64,000 nucleotides of DNA from Chamaecyparis obtusa (Eukaryota; Streptophyta; Pinopsida; Cupressales; Cupressaceae), in assembly GCA_027943335.1 (NCBI GenBank), contig BSBK01002798.1:62001-126000 (forward strand). Direction: 5' to 3'. The position numbers and the translations under genes were made by a program. The notes under the pieces are model-generated. The model saw only the letters and a list, made by a program, of their open reading frames with translations, did no database searches and had not been told where the DNA came from. This document shows, piece after piece, positions 23,560-34,479 of the stretch (its first letter is position 1; each line of letters opens with the position of its first letter).

Positions 23560-23760
23560 CCACCAAAAAGGATCAATCCTTAAGGAAAACATTGTCTCCA
23601 TTAAGGGATCTAAAAAATAAATGATTAGGCCTAAGAAAAGCATTATTTCCATAGGGATCAAGAAAGGTGATTAGGCCCAAGGAAAGCACTGTCTCCATAG
23701 GGATCAAAAGAAGAAGGATCAATCCTTAAGGAAAACCTTGTTTCCATTAAGGGATCCAAT
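23560..23760 (+). repeat. Short degenerate tandem repeat, about 50-60-bp unit
   Basis: Four copies of a unit 'gatca(atcctta)aggaaaacattgtctccattaaggg', alternating with 'ttaggcc(t/c)aaggaaagca', inside the gag-protease element near its polypurine end. Non-coding; the surrounding 23,267-24,500 shows no recognisable gene. Confidence 0.6.
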
Positions 23761-24613
23761 GAAAATGATAAACACAAGGCATTGTCTCTCTGGTTATTCA
23801 CATAACAAGTTGCATCGAATCATCGTGTGTGTATGCAAAATGTGAAACACAGAGTGGAAGCTATGGCCCTACAATAAAGTGATTGCAAACTCCTTAACAT
23901 GAACAATAGATTTAATGGACCACACATGTACCCACCAAAAACATTTTTTCTATGAGATGACTCTAAGAAAGGAGAAATCAAGGAAAATAAGCATATGACA
24001 AAAGAGAACCCAGAAGGGATCTACTAACTCTGGGGTCAATATGATCATATGATAATACATGAGATATTATATCAAAATGAACTATCATCATCCCCGAAAT
24101 GTAATCAAACTAAAAGCACAATAGAAGAATGTCATGTGAGAGCTACAAAGAAGAATTTTTTGGGGACAAAATCACAAAGACTAGAAAGAATAGGTAGCTA
24201 CTATTTTGCATCATCCCCAATTAGAAAACACCAAGGAACATTTATGAAAAGTGATACATGTACAACATAACATGTAAGAATATATAGAAGAAGTGAGATA
24301 CAAATAGATGAATGTTTATGACATTTTGATTCCTTAATCATCTTGCGCCAATGGAGCAACTAGGGTTATTTAAAGAAATCTAAACAAAGCATATAACATG
24401 CAACCCATCATAAGGGAAACACATTAAAACAAGCAAACACATAGAATCCACCGCACAAGAGAAGTTAGTCAAGTGTATTGCCTACCAAGCCCCCCCCCCC
24501 TCCCTCGCTCATCTTCGTTCTATAGTGTTTAGGGTAGGTGGACAACATGCAAGAAGAGAAACATCAAGCATGGTAGATGGATCACTTTGTTCGTCACTAG
24601 GATTAAGAGATAA

Positions 24614-25039
24614 TTATTGTGATAATATAGTTGGCCAATCATGATTAACATCAATAAGCTCATACATATCATCAGAATCATCGTTAATTTCATTAGGAAC
24701 ATGAAAAGCATCATCATAAAGAGTATCTTCTTCGTACAAGTTAATTGTAATGGAATCTAAGATGTAAATAGAATTATCATGTTTGTTCAATTTCATCATT
24801 TTTAATTTAACTTCCTCCTTTGGCTCAAGCATAGGTTGATCAAAGAGAATCAAAGCATTAGTAGGTGTTTTAGGTGAAGATATGTTTTGGGAAGCATGAT
24901 GACGGGCTCTAGCGTGACATTTACGATGGTAGTCATGAGCATGACGATTACATTTGGTTTTACTAGAAATCAGGTTTGGTTCAGGATCAATCAACATTGG
25001 GTCATTTTCTTCTTTAGGGGGAAGAATGGAAGGAACCAC
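24614..25039 (-). CDS. Unrecognised acidic ORF in the gag-protease element
   Basis: 141-residue open frame on the element strand, downstream of the protease-like frame. It is polar, with an acidic stretch near the C-terminus (NEINDDSDDMYELIDVN) and a basic, histidine-rich part near residues 30-50 (CNRHAHDYHRKCHARARHH). I recognise no domain. Because it lies in the same strand and order as gag and protease it is probably part of the element polyprotein, separated by stops, rather than an independent gene. It is not reverse transcriptase. Confidence 0.35.
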   Translation of the reverse strand: MVPSILPPKEENDPMLIDPEPNLISSKTKCNRHAHDYHRKCHARARHHASQNISSPKTPTNALILFDQPMLEPKEEVKLKMMKLNKHDNSIYILDSITINLYEEDTLYDDAFHVPNEINDDSDDMYELIDVNHDWPTILSQ

Positions 25040-25389
25040 ACTAGGTTGAGAGATAACATTAGCAAAACATTTATAAGATATGGGAGGTGGAACTGAAGCA
25101 TATAAGGAGGTGTAGGGAGAAGTCTAGATCCAAGACAAGGAGATGGAATACCCTTAGGTTTGCTAAGCTCACAAATCTTTTGGATTTTGTAGGCTAGCTA
25201 TGAGTGAAAGAGATTATCTCTACGAGGTTGAATTGGTTGAGGTATGGAGGGCCAAAAGGAATCAAGGTCAGTAGACTCTCGAGGCACTGAAGGTTGATAG
25301 AGGCTATGGTTAACAGTCATGATTTGTCCATTGTGAGGAAGTTTCAAACACTTATGAATAGGAGAGGCCACAAATTTCATTGAAGTAAG

Positions 25390-25893
25390 CTAAGGAAGAC
25401 CAAGTTTGACTTGAAGTTCATCAAAAGTTAGAATCACAGCAAAGGTAACACCTAAATATTTACCACCAACTTCAATAGGAAATGAAATGGAACCATGGGA
25501 AGGATAAAGGAAACCATTGCAAGTTTGGATCATAACATCTGATTTATCATAAAAATTACATTGCAATTGTCTATTAAAAATATGTTCTTCAGTTATCACA
25601 TTCACCATGCAAGTAGGGTCAATAAGGACACCACGAGAATGAAGGCCATTAACCTTTGTAACCATATAAAGAGTACCATTAGGTGCTTCAATTGTATCTG
25701 TAGGGTGAAAGGTAATGCAAATCTTAGGTTCGGGTTTAGATTTTGGTTTGGGTGGGTATTGATCAATGAGGTTGACAATATTATCAAAAGAGTTATCATC
25801 ATAGTCAACAACATTAGTAGAAGAAGGTAAAGGTTGACTAGACTCAATGGTATTGGTAGAATGAGATCGCAAAGGGTTGGTATAGATTTGCAA
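25390..25893 (-). pseudogene. Retropepsin-like ORF of the gag-protease element
   Basis: 167-residue open frame. The segment FHPTDTIEAPNGTLYMVTKV then VLIDPTCMVNVITEEHI resembles the retropepsin fold start 'vLiDtGasvNvi'; the catalytic D-[ST]-G reads D-P-T here, so it is probably inactive as written. FPIEVGGKYLGVTFAVI further on matches the flap and second-strand region (f.V...lg.tf). Lies between gag (26.6-27.2 kb) and the acidic ORF, the order expected in Gypsy-like elements. Assignment rests on pattern, not on a database search. Confidence 0.55.
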
Positions 25894-26565
25894 GCTTGGG
25901 TTGGGAGGTGTAATAGATTTGTTTCCTTTATCATTAACCCCTCAATAGATATAGCATTAGAGTCATTGAGGTCTTGAATAACGAATTTCAATCGACAACA
26001 TTTTTTCAGTATCATGACTAGGTTGGCGATGGTATTGACAGAATGCTTTGTGATCAAAGTGTTTGGGTAAAGGTTTGGATGTGTCAATTGGTTTAACAGG
26101 AGGAAGAGTTAACGCATTAGCATTAATTAACTTCAACATCACATTATGCAAAGATTGAGAAACCTAAGTAAAATTAAGAGCAGGTCTAAAAATAGATGAC
26201 AAAGGAGCCACACATTTGGATGTTGTAGCCACTTGTTCATCAACATTGTTGGATGAATTGTTGATTTTAATGAAGGTCTTTGGTTTCTAAAATATGTCAA
26301 AATTGTTGGATGTGACATCACTCTTATCAACCAGATCCATTGAAGTGGTGATCTCAAACTATCTCACTTGAAGCTGATAATTATGAAGCACTACACATAA
26401 TTAAGTAAAAGAGAAAAATTCAGAAAGTAAAATCTTATCTCTAATGTCTTTTTGTAAATTAGCAATGAAAATACATTGAACATCAATATCAAGCACAAGA
26501 TAAGAAATTTGAGCATGCAAATGCTTAAATCTACCAATAAAATCAATCATTTTTTCTCAAAAATG

Positions 26566-27156
26566 TTATTTATAATGCATTAAATTAGTCAAACAAATAT
26601 TAGGGCCAATATTGCTTTGGAATTGTTGAATGAAAGAAATAACGAGCTTTTGGAAGAAATCAATAGAATAAGGATGAAAAGAACAATACCATTGCAAGGA
26701 TTTGTCTCGAAAAGTTCTAGTAAATAATTTTTCCATGAACTTATGATCATGAGAAAAATCACTACACAATGTTTGAAAGGTCTTGACATGGGTCAAAGGA
26801 TCGCCCTTGTCATTATAAGTCTCAAGATGAGGGATCTCCATGTATTGTGGAGTAATAACATGAATGATATCCAAAGACAAAGGACTAGTAATGTCACAAG
26901 TAGGAATGTTGAACTTGGATTGAGTCATTGAAGAGTCTTGTTGTTGCAAGGAAGACATAGTTTGAGCCAAGCTATTAATGGTTGAATCAATAGAAAGAAT
27001 GGTAGGAGGAGATATGTTTGGAGCATTGTGAGAAATGGAAGGGTTAACAATTGAATATGAAAAGGGCACACTATTGTAAGTGGGCATTGATGAAGGTAAT
27101 GAAACACATGACACACTTGAAGGAAGAGAAGGAGCAATAGGATTAGGAATGCTCAC
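26566..27156 (-). pseudogene. Gag ORF of the minus-strand LTR element
   Basis: 196-residue open frame. The N-terminal third is low-complexity Ser/Pro-rich. The second half has the retrotransposon-gag core: YNDKGDPLTHVKTFQTLCSD, FMEKLFTRTFRDKSLQWYCS and SIDFFQKLVISFIQQFQSNI, matching 'y.G..dP..Hi..f......... d..m...F..sL.g.A..Wy..L...si.sw..l...F...f'. Further gag pieces continue in broken frames toward 26,000. The start at 27,156 is the first Met of the open stretch; a true start upstream cannot be excluded. Confidence 0.72.
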
Positions 27157-29025
27157 ATGTGTAGGATTGAGATTTTGAATGGAAGTTGTTACCTGATAGG
27201 TGGAGCATAAGTGGACACACTAGGAATAGACATAGAAATAAGCATGGAGGTCTCAACACTAGAAGTAGGTGGAATATGAATTAAATATTGTGCACATTCT
27301 CTAATAGGCTTGACATTATTATCAATGAGATGAGAGATACTACGCATGATGTTAACACCATGTTCATCATCATAAATTAAATTTATTAAACATTATACAA
27401 TGAAAATGACCACAGGATTAGAGTTTTCTTGTCCTAGCCATTGTTTGAATTTTTCAAAATCATTGGAAAGTTTTTGGACTTGCATAGTAGGAACCTTTAA
27501 AGCCTCATCTAAATCATGAGAAGAATGGGAAGATAAGATTGATGTCACTAATAGACATGTTGGTCTCATCAAGATTCCTAAGAAAGATAGAAGGCTCGAG
27601 ATCAAAGGAACTCATAAGTCTATGACTTCTCCTAACCAGAATGCTATGAGTAGGACTCAAAGTGATAACACTCATGCATAAGGGAATGAGAGAAAACATG
27701 AATGTAATGCAATTACAAGATTTGAAAGAAATATGCAATCCCAGAAAAGATCTTTTATGAAAGGCACATTTCACTATCAATTTCAAAGATGTAATGTAAA
27801 GCATACACAAGTAGATCTAACTATGAAAATATGAAGCATGTAATGCATATGATGTAGATCTAGAAGCATAATATGCATATAAAAGAGATCCAACCGCCAA
27901 AATCAAAAGAGGAAATGTCATAGGCTAGGTTCACCAAAATATACAATAGAAAAAATGGAAGACAAATACAACATATAATGTACTAAGTGAATTACTTCCC
28001 CATTTCATTGATTGCACATTAGGAAGGAAAAATATTCCCCAATGGGCTCAAGAGGTTACTCAAGTACTAATTGGGACTAAGGTTTGTCCTTCTTTAAGAC
28101 ATGTAATGAGTGACATGAGAATGATTAAGTGATTAAATAGATCTAATAAAGAAGTCACTAAAAATTTGATAAAAATAGGTTGATACATACTGATAATGAG
28201 TTGAAACTGATGGAAACGAAAATCAGAAGATGAAATGGACCTTCTCCACAAATTTCAGCTAAAAATGGCAGGGATAGGTCGAAACTCAATGTGTTCTTGG
28301 GGATAGGATGAAAGTAGAGACATGTTCCTGACACTTTCAGCTAAAATTTTCACAAAACCTACAAATGTTCCTATACTGCCTAGATCTGAACTCATGGCTC
28401 CATAACCTATTCATGCACATAGAAAAATGGGGAAAAGGTTGAGAAAATGGGTTTGCCATGGTAAAACCCCTCTTTAGGAATCAACCTTGAAATATGATAG
28501 AAATTGCATAAAGGAAATAATGTAAAAAAAACAAATTATTGATTTACCTTGCATATCCTCATGAACGGATGTAGAAATCGCTCAAATCCATGAAAATGCT
28601 TTAATGTACTTGAAATCCAAAGAATTGACATTGGAATGTGATGTAGGATAAATGATGCCCTCACAAATGCATGGATTTATGATTTTCAGTCCTAGATCTA
28701 GGATGTAGATATGCTTGACAACCACATGCAAAGGAGGAAAGGAAGAGTGGATGAATGAATCCTCTTGCTTGATTGAGAATTCCTCTACTTGACCATCCTG
28801 GGAGAGAAACTTGCATCAATTAGAGAAGATTATTTTTGACTTGACAAATCTTGATGAAATGGAGGCTTGGAGATCTTGAATTGGATACTTGCCTTCAAAT
28901 CTTGAATTCAAATCCTCAATTTCTCTTAGTTGCTTGCACTTTGTTGATAGATAGCTTGTGCTTGATTGATTCATTAATTGATTCTTGATTCTTACCAAAT
29001 GAAGGGAGAGGAGATCATTCTATAC

Positions 29026-29931
29026 TTTTTTAATTAATGCAAAAATAGGTTTTGAAGGGGCCCCAAAAATTTGAACAAAGATAAACTTTAAGATGAGGCA
29101 TTAAAAGTCCCCTAAGAAAACTATAGGCCAACCAAAGCAAAAGGCCATCCGCCAAGCCACATAATGAAAATCATTACCAAAAATAGATCGTTGATAATCA
29201 ACAGCCCAGAGCCTAAAACCAACCATCATTAAGATTTTCTTTTAGTTCCCTTCTTATGGGAATGAAGAGTCATATCGAAAGAAGGTAAGGACCATTTATG
29301 ATGTTTTCCTTTAACTGTGATCCAGCCTTCTTCAACCCTAGTAATGTCCTCCTGCCAACTTAAAGAATCCAAATTCAAGAAACCAACACCCATAGAAGGG
29401 ACAACCTCCAACGCAGGACCATCCAAGAGAGAACCAGTGCCAGAGACTACCTTAGAGACAACAAAAGCCAAAGGAATAGTGTTAGCAGACTTACCAGAAG
29501 TAGCCCTAGCACAGTCCAACTTAGGAACAAAAGTAGTGATACTATTAGAAACAACATAAACCTTGTAAGAACCAAAAAAATAGTAGTGCCAGTAGAAACC
29601 CTGCCTAAGCCATCAAGCAAGAGGGAAGTTCCAGCAAAAGCACCAGAAGGGACCTTATCAGGAACCACCATAGGAGCCACAAGATCAGAACCATCAAAGC
29701 CAACATCAAAGGCTTGGCTCCCGATAATAGGAGTACCCATCTCAATCTTTTGAGAAGAATTATTATGAACAATGTAATGATGAGAAGAGGCATTGTTCCA
29801 CCATAAAGAAGGCTTCTTCGATTTCCCAAACTCAATATCACACTTAGCCACAACATGCCTTGTTTTAAAACACCTTATACGCCTAAAGGGAATTCCTTAA
29901 TAGTCCAGCAGAAGAATCCAGCTACCTAAAA
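29026..29931 (-). mobile_element. ORF1-only (half-LINE) element, copy C, 5'-truncated
   Basis: Minus-strand insertion in the LTR, bounded by a degenerate 15-bp TSD, GAGATCATTCTATAC (29,011-29,025) and GAGATTATAGTTTAC (29,932-29,946), 11 of 15 identical. It holds the zinc-knuckle region and C-terminus of the same ORF1 as copies A and B, then about 200 nt of 3' UTR ending CCTTCAAAACCTATTTTTGC and ATTAATTAAAA. There is no ORF2. Truncated upstream of the knuckle. Confidence 0.78.
29229..29912 (-). pseudogene. ORF1 C-terminal half of half-LINE copy C
   Basis: On the minus strand a degenerate CCHC region (RRIRCFKTRHVVAKC, first Cys lost) is followed by KSKKPSLWWNNASSHHYIVH, which aligns with KTKKTPTWWSGVAAHHYTVR of copy A. 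After a frame change the open piece 29,519-29,229 ends with DITRVEEGWITVKGKHHK and PSFDMTLHSHKKGTKRKS, then TAA. That last motif is the same C-terminus as in copies A and B, followed directly by the shared 3' UTR. Confidence 0.78.
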
Positions 29932-30014
29932 GAGATTATAGTTTACTCTCTCAATCCAAGATTCAAATTTGATTCAAGTTTACCACAATCAAAAAACCTC
30001 GGAAGAAGACCCCC

Positions 30015-31202
30015 CGTAAGAACCTCAAATCAGTCCTTAACTGCTGTAGACATTTATCTCAATTTGTTGTTTGAAAGTTTATGATTTTTTTGGATTTTCA
30101 AGGGTTTTAGAAATAAAAAGCAAATATGCAATCATCTGAAATTCTAAGACTATTCAATTAACTGCTAAAACTTCTATTTATTTTCCAAATGAAATACAAA
30201 AGGGAATCAAGACAATCATTTATTGGAAAATAATTAACAAAGGCAACTACAAAATGCATAAAAAAACCTGGGAGAATACACCAGCTGTTGTAGGAACTTA
30301 TTTATTTCAACTCTTCAATGTTGTGGTTGTAAATCTGAAAGAGGATAATGGCTGTGACTTATTCCTCCATAAAACTACAATTAACTAATATCTTCTTCTT
30401 CATGTTTCTGAAACTAATACCGATGAAGCACAAATAGAGTCTCTGGATAAAACTCTCTAAAATTCCAAATTCACTGGATATTTCACCAGCTCAAATGGAT
30501 ACACACAGAAGAACTATGTTCTTCAATGGAAAAGTTGAAACCCCTTCTCAGAGCTCAAAATCACAATGATCAATTTGCAAAATAACAATGGATGCCTTTC
30601 TTCTTTCCCCAACAAGCATAAATAGGCTTTCCAACCCTAAATCGCAATTCCTTGAAAAGTTGCGATTTCTTTCTTCAAGGCATTAAAAATATAATCATTA
30701 AATAAATTTAATGATTTAGACTTAGGAAAACATGCCAATAAATTAATACATTAATTTGGCCCCCTCATGATATTAAGACCCATCACTTAAGTGATTTAAT
30801 ATAAAGTCAATTTACAACTTAATATTAAATCATTTGCCATTTAATTAATATATAATCACTGAAAACTGAATAACTCTCTCAAAAATGAGAATCTAGCTTA
30901 ACTGTCTGGAACTGGAGTTGGCATAATAATTTCCCATGTGATCAAATAATATTTCTAAAAATAGCAGGGGTCCATCTCTATGACTCTAAAAGTTGCTAAA
31001 AATAGCAAAACTCAAACAAACAGAGTCTGAAACCTCTTCATACCAAATCAAGGGTGCTGAGCTCTGCAAAATTTGAACCATCAGATAAACATCTCCTTTG
31101 TGCACAAATTGACCCTCTTTCCGTCTCTTCTAGCCTACGAGGGTCCAATGATAGGCTAATCAATAGATAGAATGATGTCTCTAGCTAGAAGGGGACATCA
31201 CA
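30015..31202 (-). mobile_element. Solo LTR inside the 5' LTR of the gag-protease element
   Basis: 1.19-kb non-coding insert with the 5-bp TSD CCCCC (30,010-30,014 and 31,203-31,207). On the minus strand it starts TGTGATGTCCCC, a common plant LTR start, and ends TTCTTACG (an expected ...ACA with one change). Removing it restores alignment with the other LTR ('aagaccccc' + 'acattgagctcc' against 'aagacctcaacacaaggctcc'). Confidence 0.75.
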
Positions 31203-31450
31203 CCCCCACATTGAGCTCCAATAAAAATTTGGGCCCAAAACCTCAGGGACAGGTCGCCATTGGCAACATATCCCAAGAAAAATGGGCTCAAATTTCATGG
31301 AGAGATCAAGGAGGGAGAATATGTGAGGTAGAAGAAAAGATGGGTCACAGGGATCAAGCATAACAAACATTCAGACCTCGAAATCACCAAAATGGGGCCT
31401 AATAGTCCTAAAGCATCCAATTATGGGTGCTAACTTTTTAGGACTATACA

Positions 31451-32160
31451 GGATATAACCTTGTATTCTAGGAAAATGAATGTGAGATAATAAAGAAATC
31501 CAAAACTATGATTGCTTCTAGAAAGAAAACTAGAGGAAATATGTGTATCAGTTAAAGGTTGCTAGTGGATATTGTTTGATGTCTCAGATCAATCAGAGCT
31601 GGTTGTGGCATCGAAGGATGCATCATATTAATTTCAAAAATATGATGAAGATTAGTTCATTACAAGCAGTAAGAGACTTACCAAAGCTTACAAGGTTTGC
31701 CAACAATATGTACAAAGAATGCCAAGCAAGGAAATAAACAAGAGAACCTTTAAGGCTAAAGAACAATTTAGTACCGGACTGTTGGAGTTAGTGCACACTG
31801 ATATGTGTGGTCCTAATAGAACAAGAAGTCTATAAGGTGAAAAGTACTTTATGTTTTTAATTGATGATTACTTTAGGATGACATGGGTTTCTTTCTTAAG
31901 AGGAAAATATGAAGCTTTAGAGAAGTTCAAGATATTTAGGTTTATGGTTGAGAATGAGGCAGATAGAAGAATCAAATGTTTAAGATCTGACAGAGGAGGA
32001 TAATTTACTTTAGACAACTTTAACATTTATGTAAAAAACATGGGATTAGGAGGCAATTGTCTACGGCTAGAACACCGCAACAAAATGGTGCAATTGAAAG
32101 AATGAACAAAACAATACAAGAAGCATCTACAACCATGATCAAAGAAGAAAATATATTGGA
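31451..32160 (+). pseudogene. Copia pre-integrase and integrase remnant
   Basis: Continues the Copia polyprotein after the insertion. LWHRRMHHINFKNM is the His part of the HHCC zinc finger; the Cys part reads NMYKECQARK (first Cys lost). The catalytic residues can be followed: HTDMCGP (first Asp), LRSDRGG (second Asp) and TPQQNGAIERMNKTIQE (Glu), with FLIDDYFRMTWVSFLRGK between. Two or more in-frame stops and a frame shift near 32,030 break it. Confidence 0.82.
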
Positions 32161-32408
32161 AATATATTGAAAAGAGGTAGTATTGAATATAGTATACACA
32201 CTGAAAAGAGATCATATCAGGAAGAATCTCAAAATATGAGATACGGTATGGAAGAACCCCTTCTATGAAGTATTGCAAAGTATTTGGAAGAAAATGGTAT
32301 ATCGGGAGAGATTGAGAAAATCTTGAAAAGTTTGATACCAAAGTTAAAGAAGGCATATTTCTTGGGCATTTTGGTAAAAGAAAAGCCAACAAATGTTACA
32401 ACAAAAGG

Positions 32409-32609
32409 TTGAGAAGAATAGTTGAAAGCACAAATGTGAAAGTTGATGAAGAAAATAAAAAGAATACAAAGATAGATGTTGGATATGAATTAGATGAATC
32501 AGCTAAAAAACAAGAAGAAAAGACTAACAAGAACAAAGAACAAAATGATGTGGAAGCTGCTCCGACAACTCCTCCTAAGACTCTCAGATATGTCCAGAGG
32601 AATCACTGA
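32409..32609 (+). pseudogene. Copia integrase-RT linker remnant
   Basis: 66-residue open frame, Lys/Glu/Asn-rich, ending APTTPPKTLRYVQRNH. In Copia elements this position holds a charged, weakly conserved linker ending in a 'r..r...kP..r....s' type segment just ahead of reverse transcriptase, which fits. Confidence 0.5.
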
Positions 32610-32639
32610 GAAAATCAAATTATTGGAGACAAGAACAGA

Positions 32640-33610
32640 GGTGTGATTACAAGAAGTGAATTTGTTGAAGTACAAGTTAATCTATGTTTTTTTTCTCTAG
32701 AAGTTGAACCAAAGACTATAAGAGAATCTTGCAGTGATCAAAATTGGATGAAGACCATGAAAGAAGAGTTGGATCATATTGAAAAGTATTAGACTTGGGT
32801 ATTGGTCCCAAGACTAGCAGATAAGAATGTAATTGGAACAAAATGAGTTTTTTTTAAAAACTTGATGAAGATGGACATATAGTAAAGAACAAAGCAAGAC
32901 TTGTATGCAAATGATACACAAAAGTGGAAGGAATTGACTTTGAGGAGACTTATGCTCCTATAGCAAGAATAAAGGCTATCAGAATGTTTTTAGCTTTTGC
33001 AACACATAAGGACTTCAAAGTATATTAGGATGTGAAATATGCATTCCTCAATAGAGAACTAAAAGAAGAAAAGTATATAGAACAATCAGAAGGCTTCAAG
33101 CTATCAAATGATCCAAACATTGTTCGCAAATTGAAGGCACTATATGTACTGAAACAAGTATGCAAGACTTGACAATTACTTGTTGAGGCAAGGATTTCAA
33201 AAAGGTACTGCTGATAGTAATCTCTACTTTAAATTTGAATCAAATGTTATCTTGATTTTAGTTGTTTATATGGATGACATAATCTTTGGAGGAACTGATG
33301 GTATGTGTAAAAATTTTATTGTTAAATGCAAAAAGAGTTTGAAATGTCCATGATTGGGGAAATGAATTTCTTTTTAGGCTTACAAGTTACCCAGAAAAGT
33401 AAAGGGATCCTTTCTTCACAATCAAAGTATGTGAAGGAAATGTTGAAAAAGTTTGGGATGAAAAATGTTAAACCAATATGCACTCATATGGTTACTGGTT
33501 GTAAGTTCAACAAAGATGATGAACCTCTTAAGGTTAATGAAAGTAAATACAAATCAATGATTGATAGACTATTATATCTGACTGTTGCCAAACTAGATAT
33601 CATGTAGGTT
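32640..33610 (+). pseudogene. Copia reverse transcriptase remnant
   Basis: RVT_2-type reverse transcriptase. Visible in order: [80 protein letters not shown]; the catalytic box VVYMDDIIFGG at about 33,265, with both Asp kept; and, after a one-base shift, the open piece 33,326-33,607 with GEMNFFLGLQVTQ and GILSSQSKYVKEMLKKFGM. Several stops (for example [14 protein letters not shown]). Non-functional. Confidence 0.88.
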
Positions 33611-33639
33611 GTTTGCCTTGTATCTAGATTTTAGAAAGA

Positions 33640-34219
33640 TCCCAAAGAATCCCATGTTGTAGTTGTGAAAAAGATTTTTAGATATTTGAAAGGGACTGAA
33701 GAATTCGAACTGTGGTACCCCAAAAAATTAGATTTGACTTTAATGGCTTATACAAATGTTGAGTAGGCTAGATGTGTTGATGAAAGAAAGAGTACAACTG
33801 GAGGCACATTTTTTCTTGGACCTAGGTTGGTCACTTGGTCAAGTAAGGAACATGACTAAATGTCTCTATCTACTGCTAAAGTTGAATATATTGTTGTTGC
33901 TTCATGATGCACTCAGATATTGTGGATGAAACACACTTTGAAAGATATTGGAATAATGTTTGATGAACCTATTTCTATTTTATGTGTCAACACCAGTGTT
34001 ATAAACATTCCAAAGAATCTGGCACTACATGCATGGACAAAACACATTTCAATTTGCTCTCACTTCTTAAGAGAAAGAGTGTTGGAGACTGAGGTGAAGC
34101 TTGACTATGTACCTACAAAGGAACAAATTGCTGATATTTTTACCAATGCACTACCGAAGGATACTTCCAAGTATCTTAGAGACATCTTGGGGGTAATTGC
34201 CCCTCCTTATCAAAGCTAA
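33640..34219 (+). pseudogene. Copia RNase H remnant
   Basis: RNase HI domain of the Copia type: DERKSTTGGTFFLGPRLVTW, SSKEHD, SLSTAKVEYIV (the usual 'S.ST.EaEY.A') and, in the open piece 33,920-34,219, ILWMKHTLKDIGI, HAWTKHISICSHFLRE and DYVPTKEQIADIFTNALPKD. Three stops interrupt the first half. The polyprotein ends at about 34,219, 260 bp before the 3' LTR. Confidence 0.85.
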
Positions 34220-34479
34220 ATGTATATGGATGTGCATTAGTCCAGTGAACTTCATGCATAGTTTTAGTCTGAACTAATGATGGTGGCTACCTCTTAGGGG
34301 GAGCTAAGTATTGTTGTGAGCTTATTTTTATAACTCAAGGGGAGCTGAGTAGAATGAATAATTTATTTGCATCTTTGGCTTTTACCGTTGTGTTAAAGGG
34401 GAAGAATGTTTGGTATTTGTTGATTACAAAAAAAAAATTATGTTGTTGGTGTGTTGTCATCAATGACAAAGGGGGAGAT
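34220..34479 (+). other. Copia 3' untranslated tail and polypurine tract
   Basis: Non-coding tail between RNase H and the 3' LTR. It has two 'aaggggagct/aggggaag' purine blocks and ends in AAAGGGGGAGAT directly before TGTTG, the expected plus-strand primer site. Confidence 0.75.

Larger units (their letters stand above)
21862..31450 (-). mobile_element. Minus-strand gag-protease-only LTR retrotransposon
   Basis: Flanked by the perfect 5-bp TSD GGATA (21,857-21,861 and 31,451-31,455). On the minus strand the LTR starts TGTATAGTCC and ends CCTATTGTATA, so the 3' terminus is TA rather than CA. The 3' LTR is 21,862-23,266 (1,405 bp). The 5' LTR is 27,940-31,450, which is 1,397 bp once a half-LINE (29,026-29,946 including TSD) and a solo LTR (30,015-31,207 including TSD) are removed. 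The 4.7-kb interior has gag- and protease-like frames but no reverse transcriptase or integrase that I can find. Confidence 0.85.
27940..31450 (-). repeat. 5' LTR of the gag-protease element, with two insertions
   Basis: Same LTR as 21,862-23,266, interrupted by half-LINE copy C (29,026-29,931) and a solo LTR (30,015-31,202). Just inside it, on the element strand, TTTTGGTGAACCTAGCC occupies the primer-binding-site position; I could not assign it to a tRNA. Confidence 0.8.
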
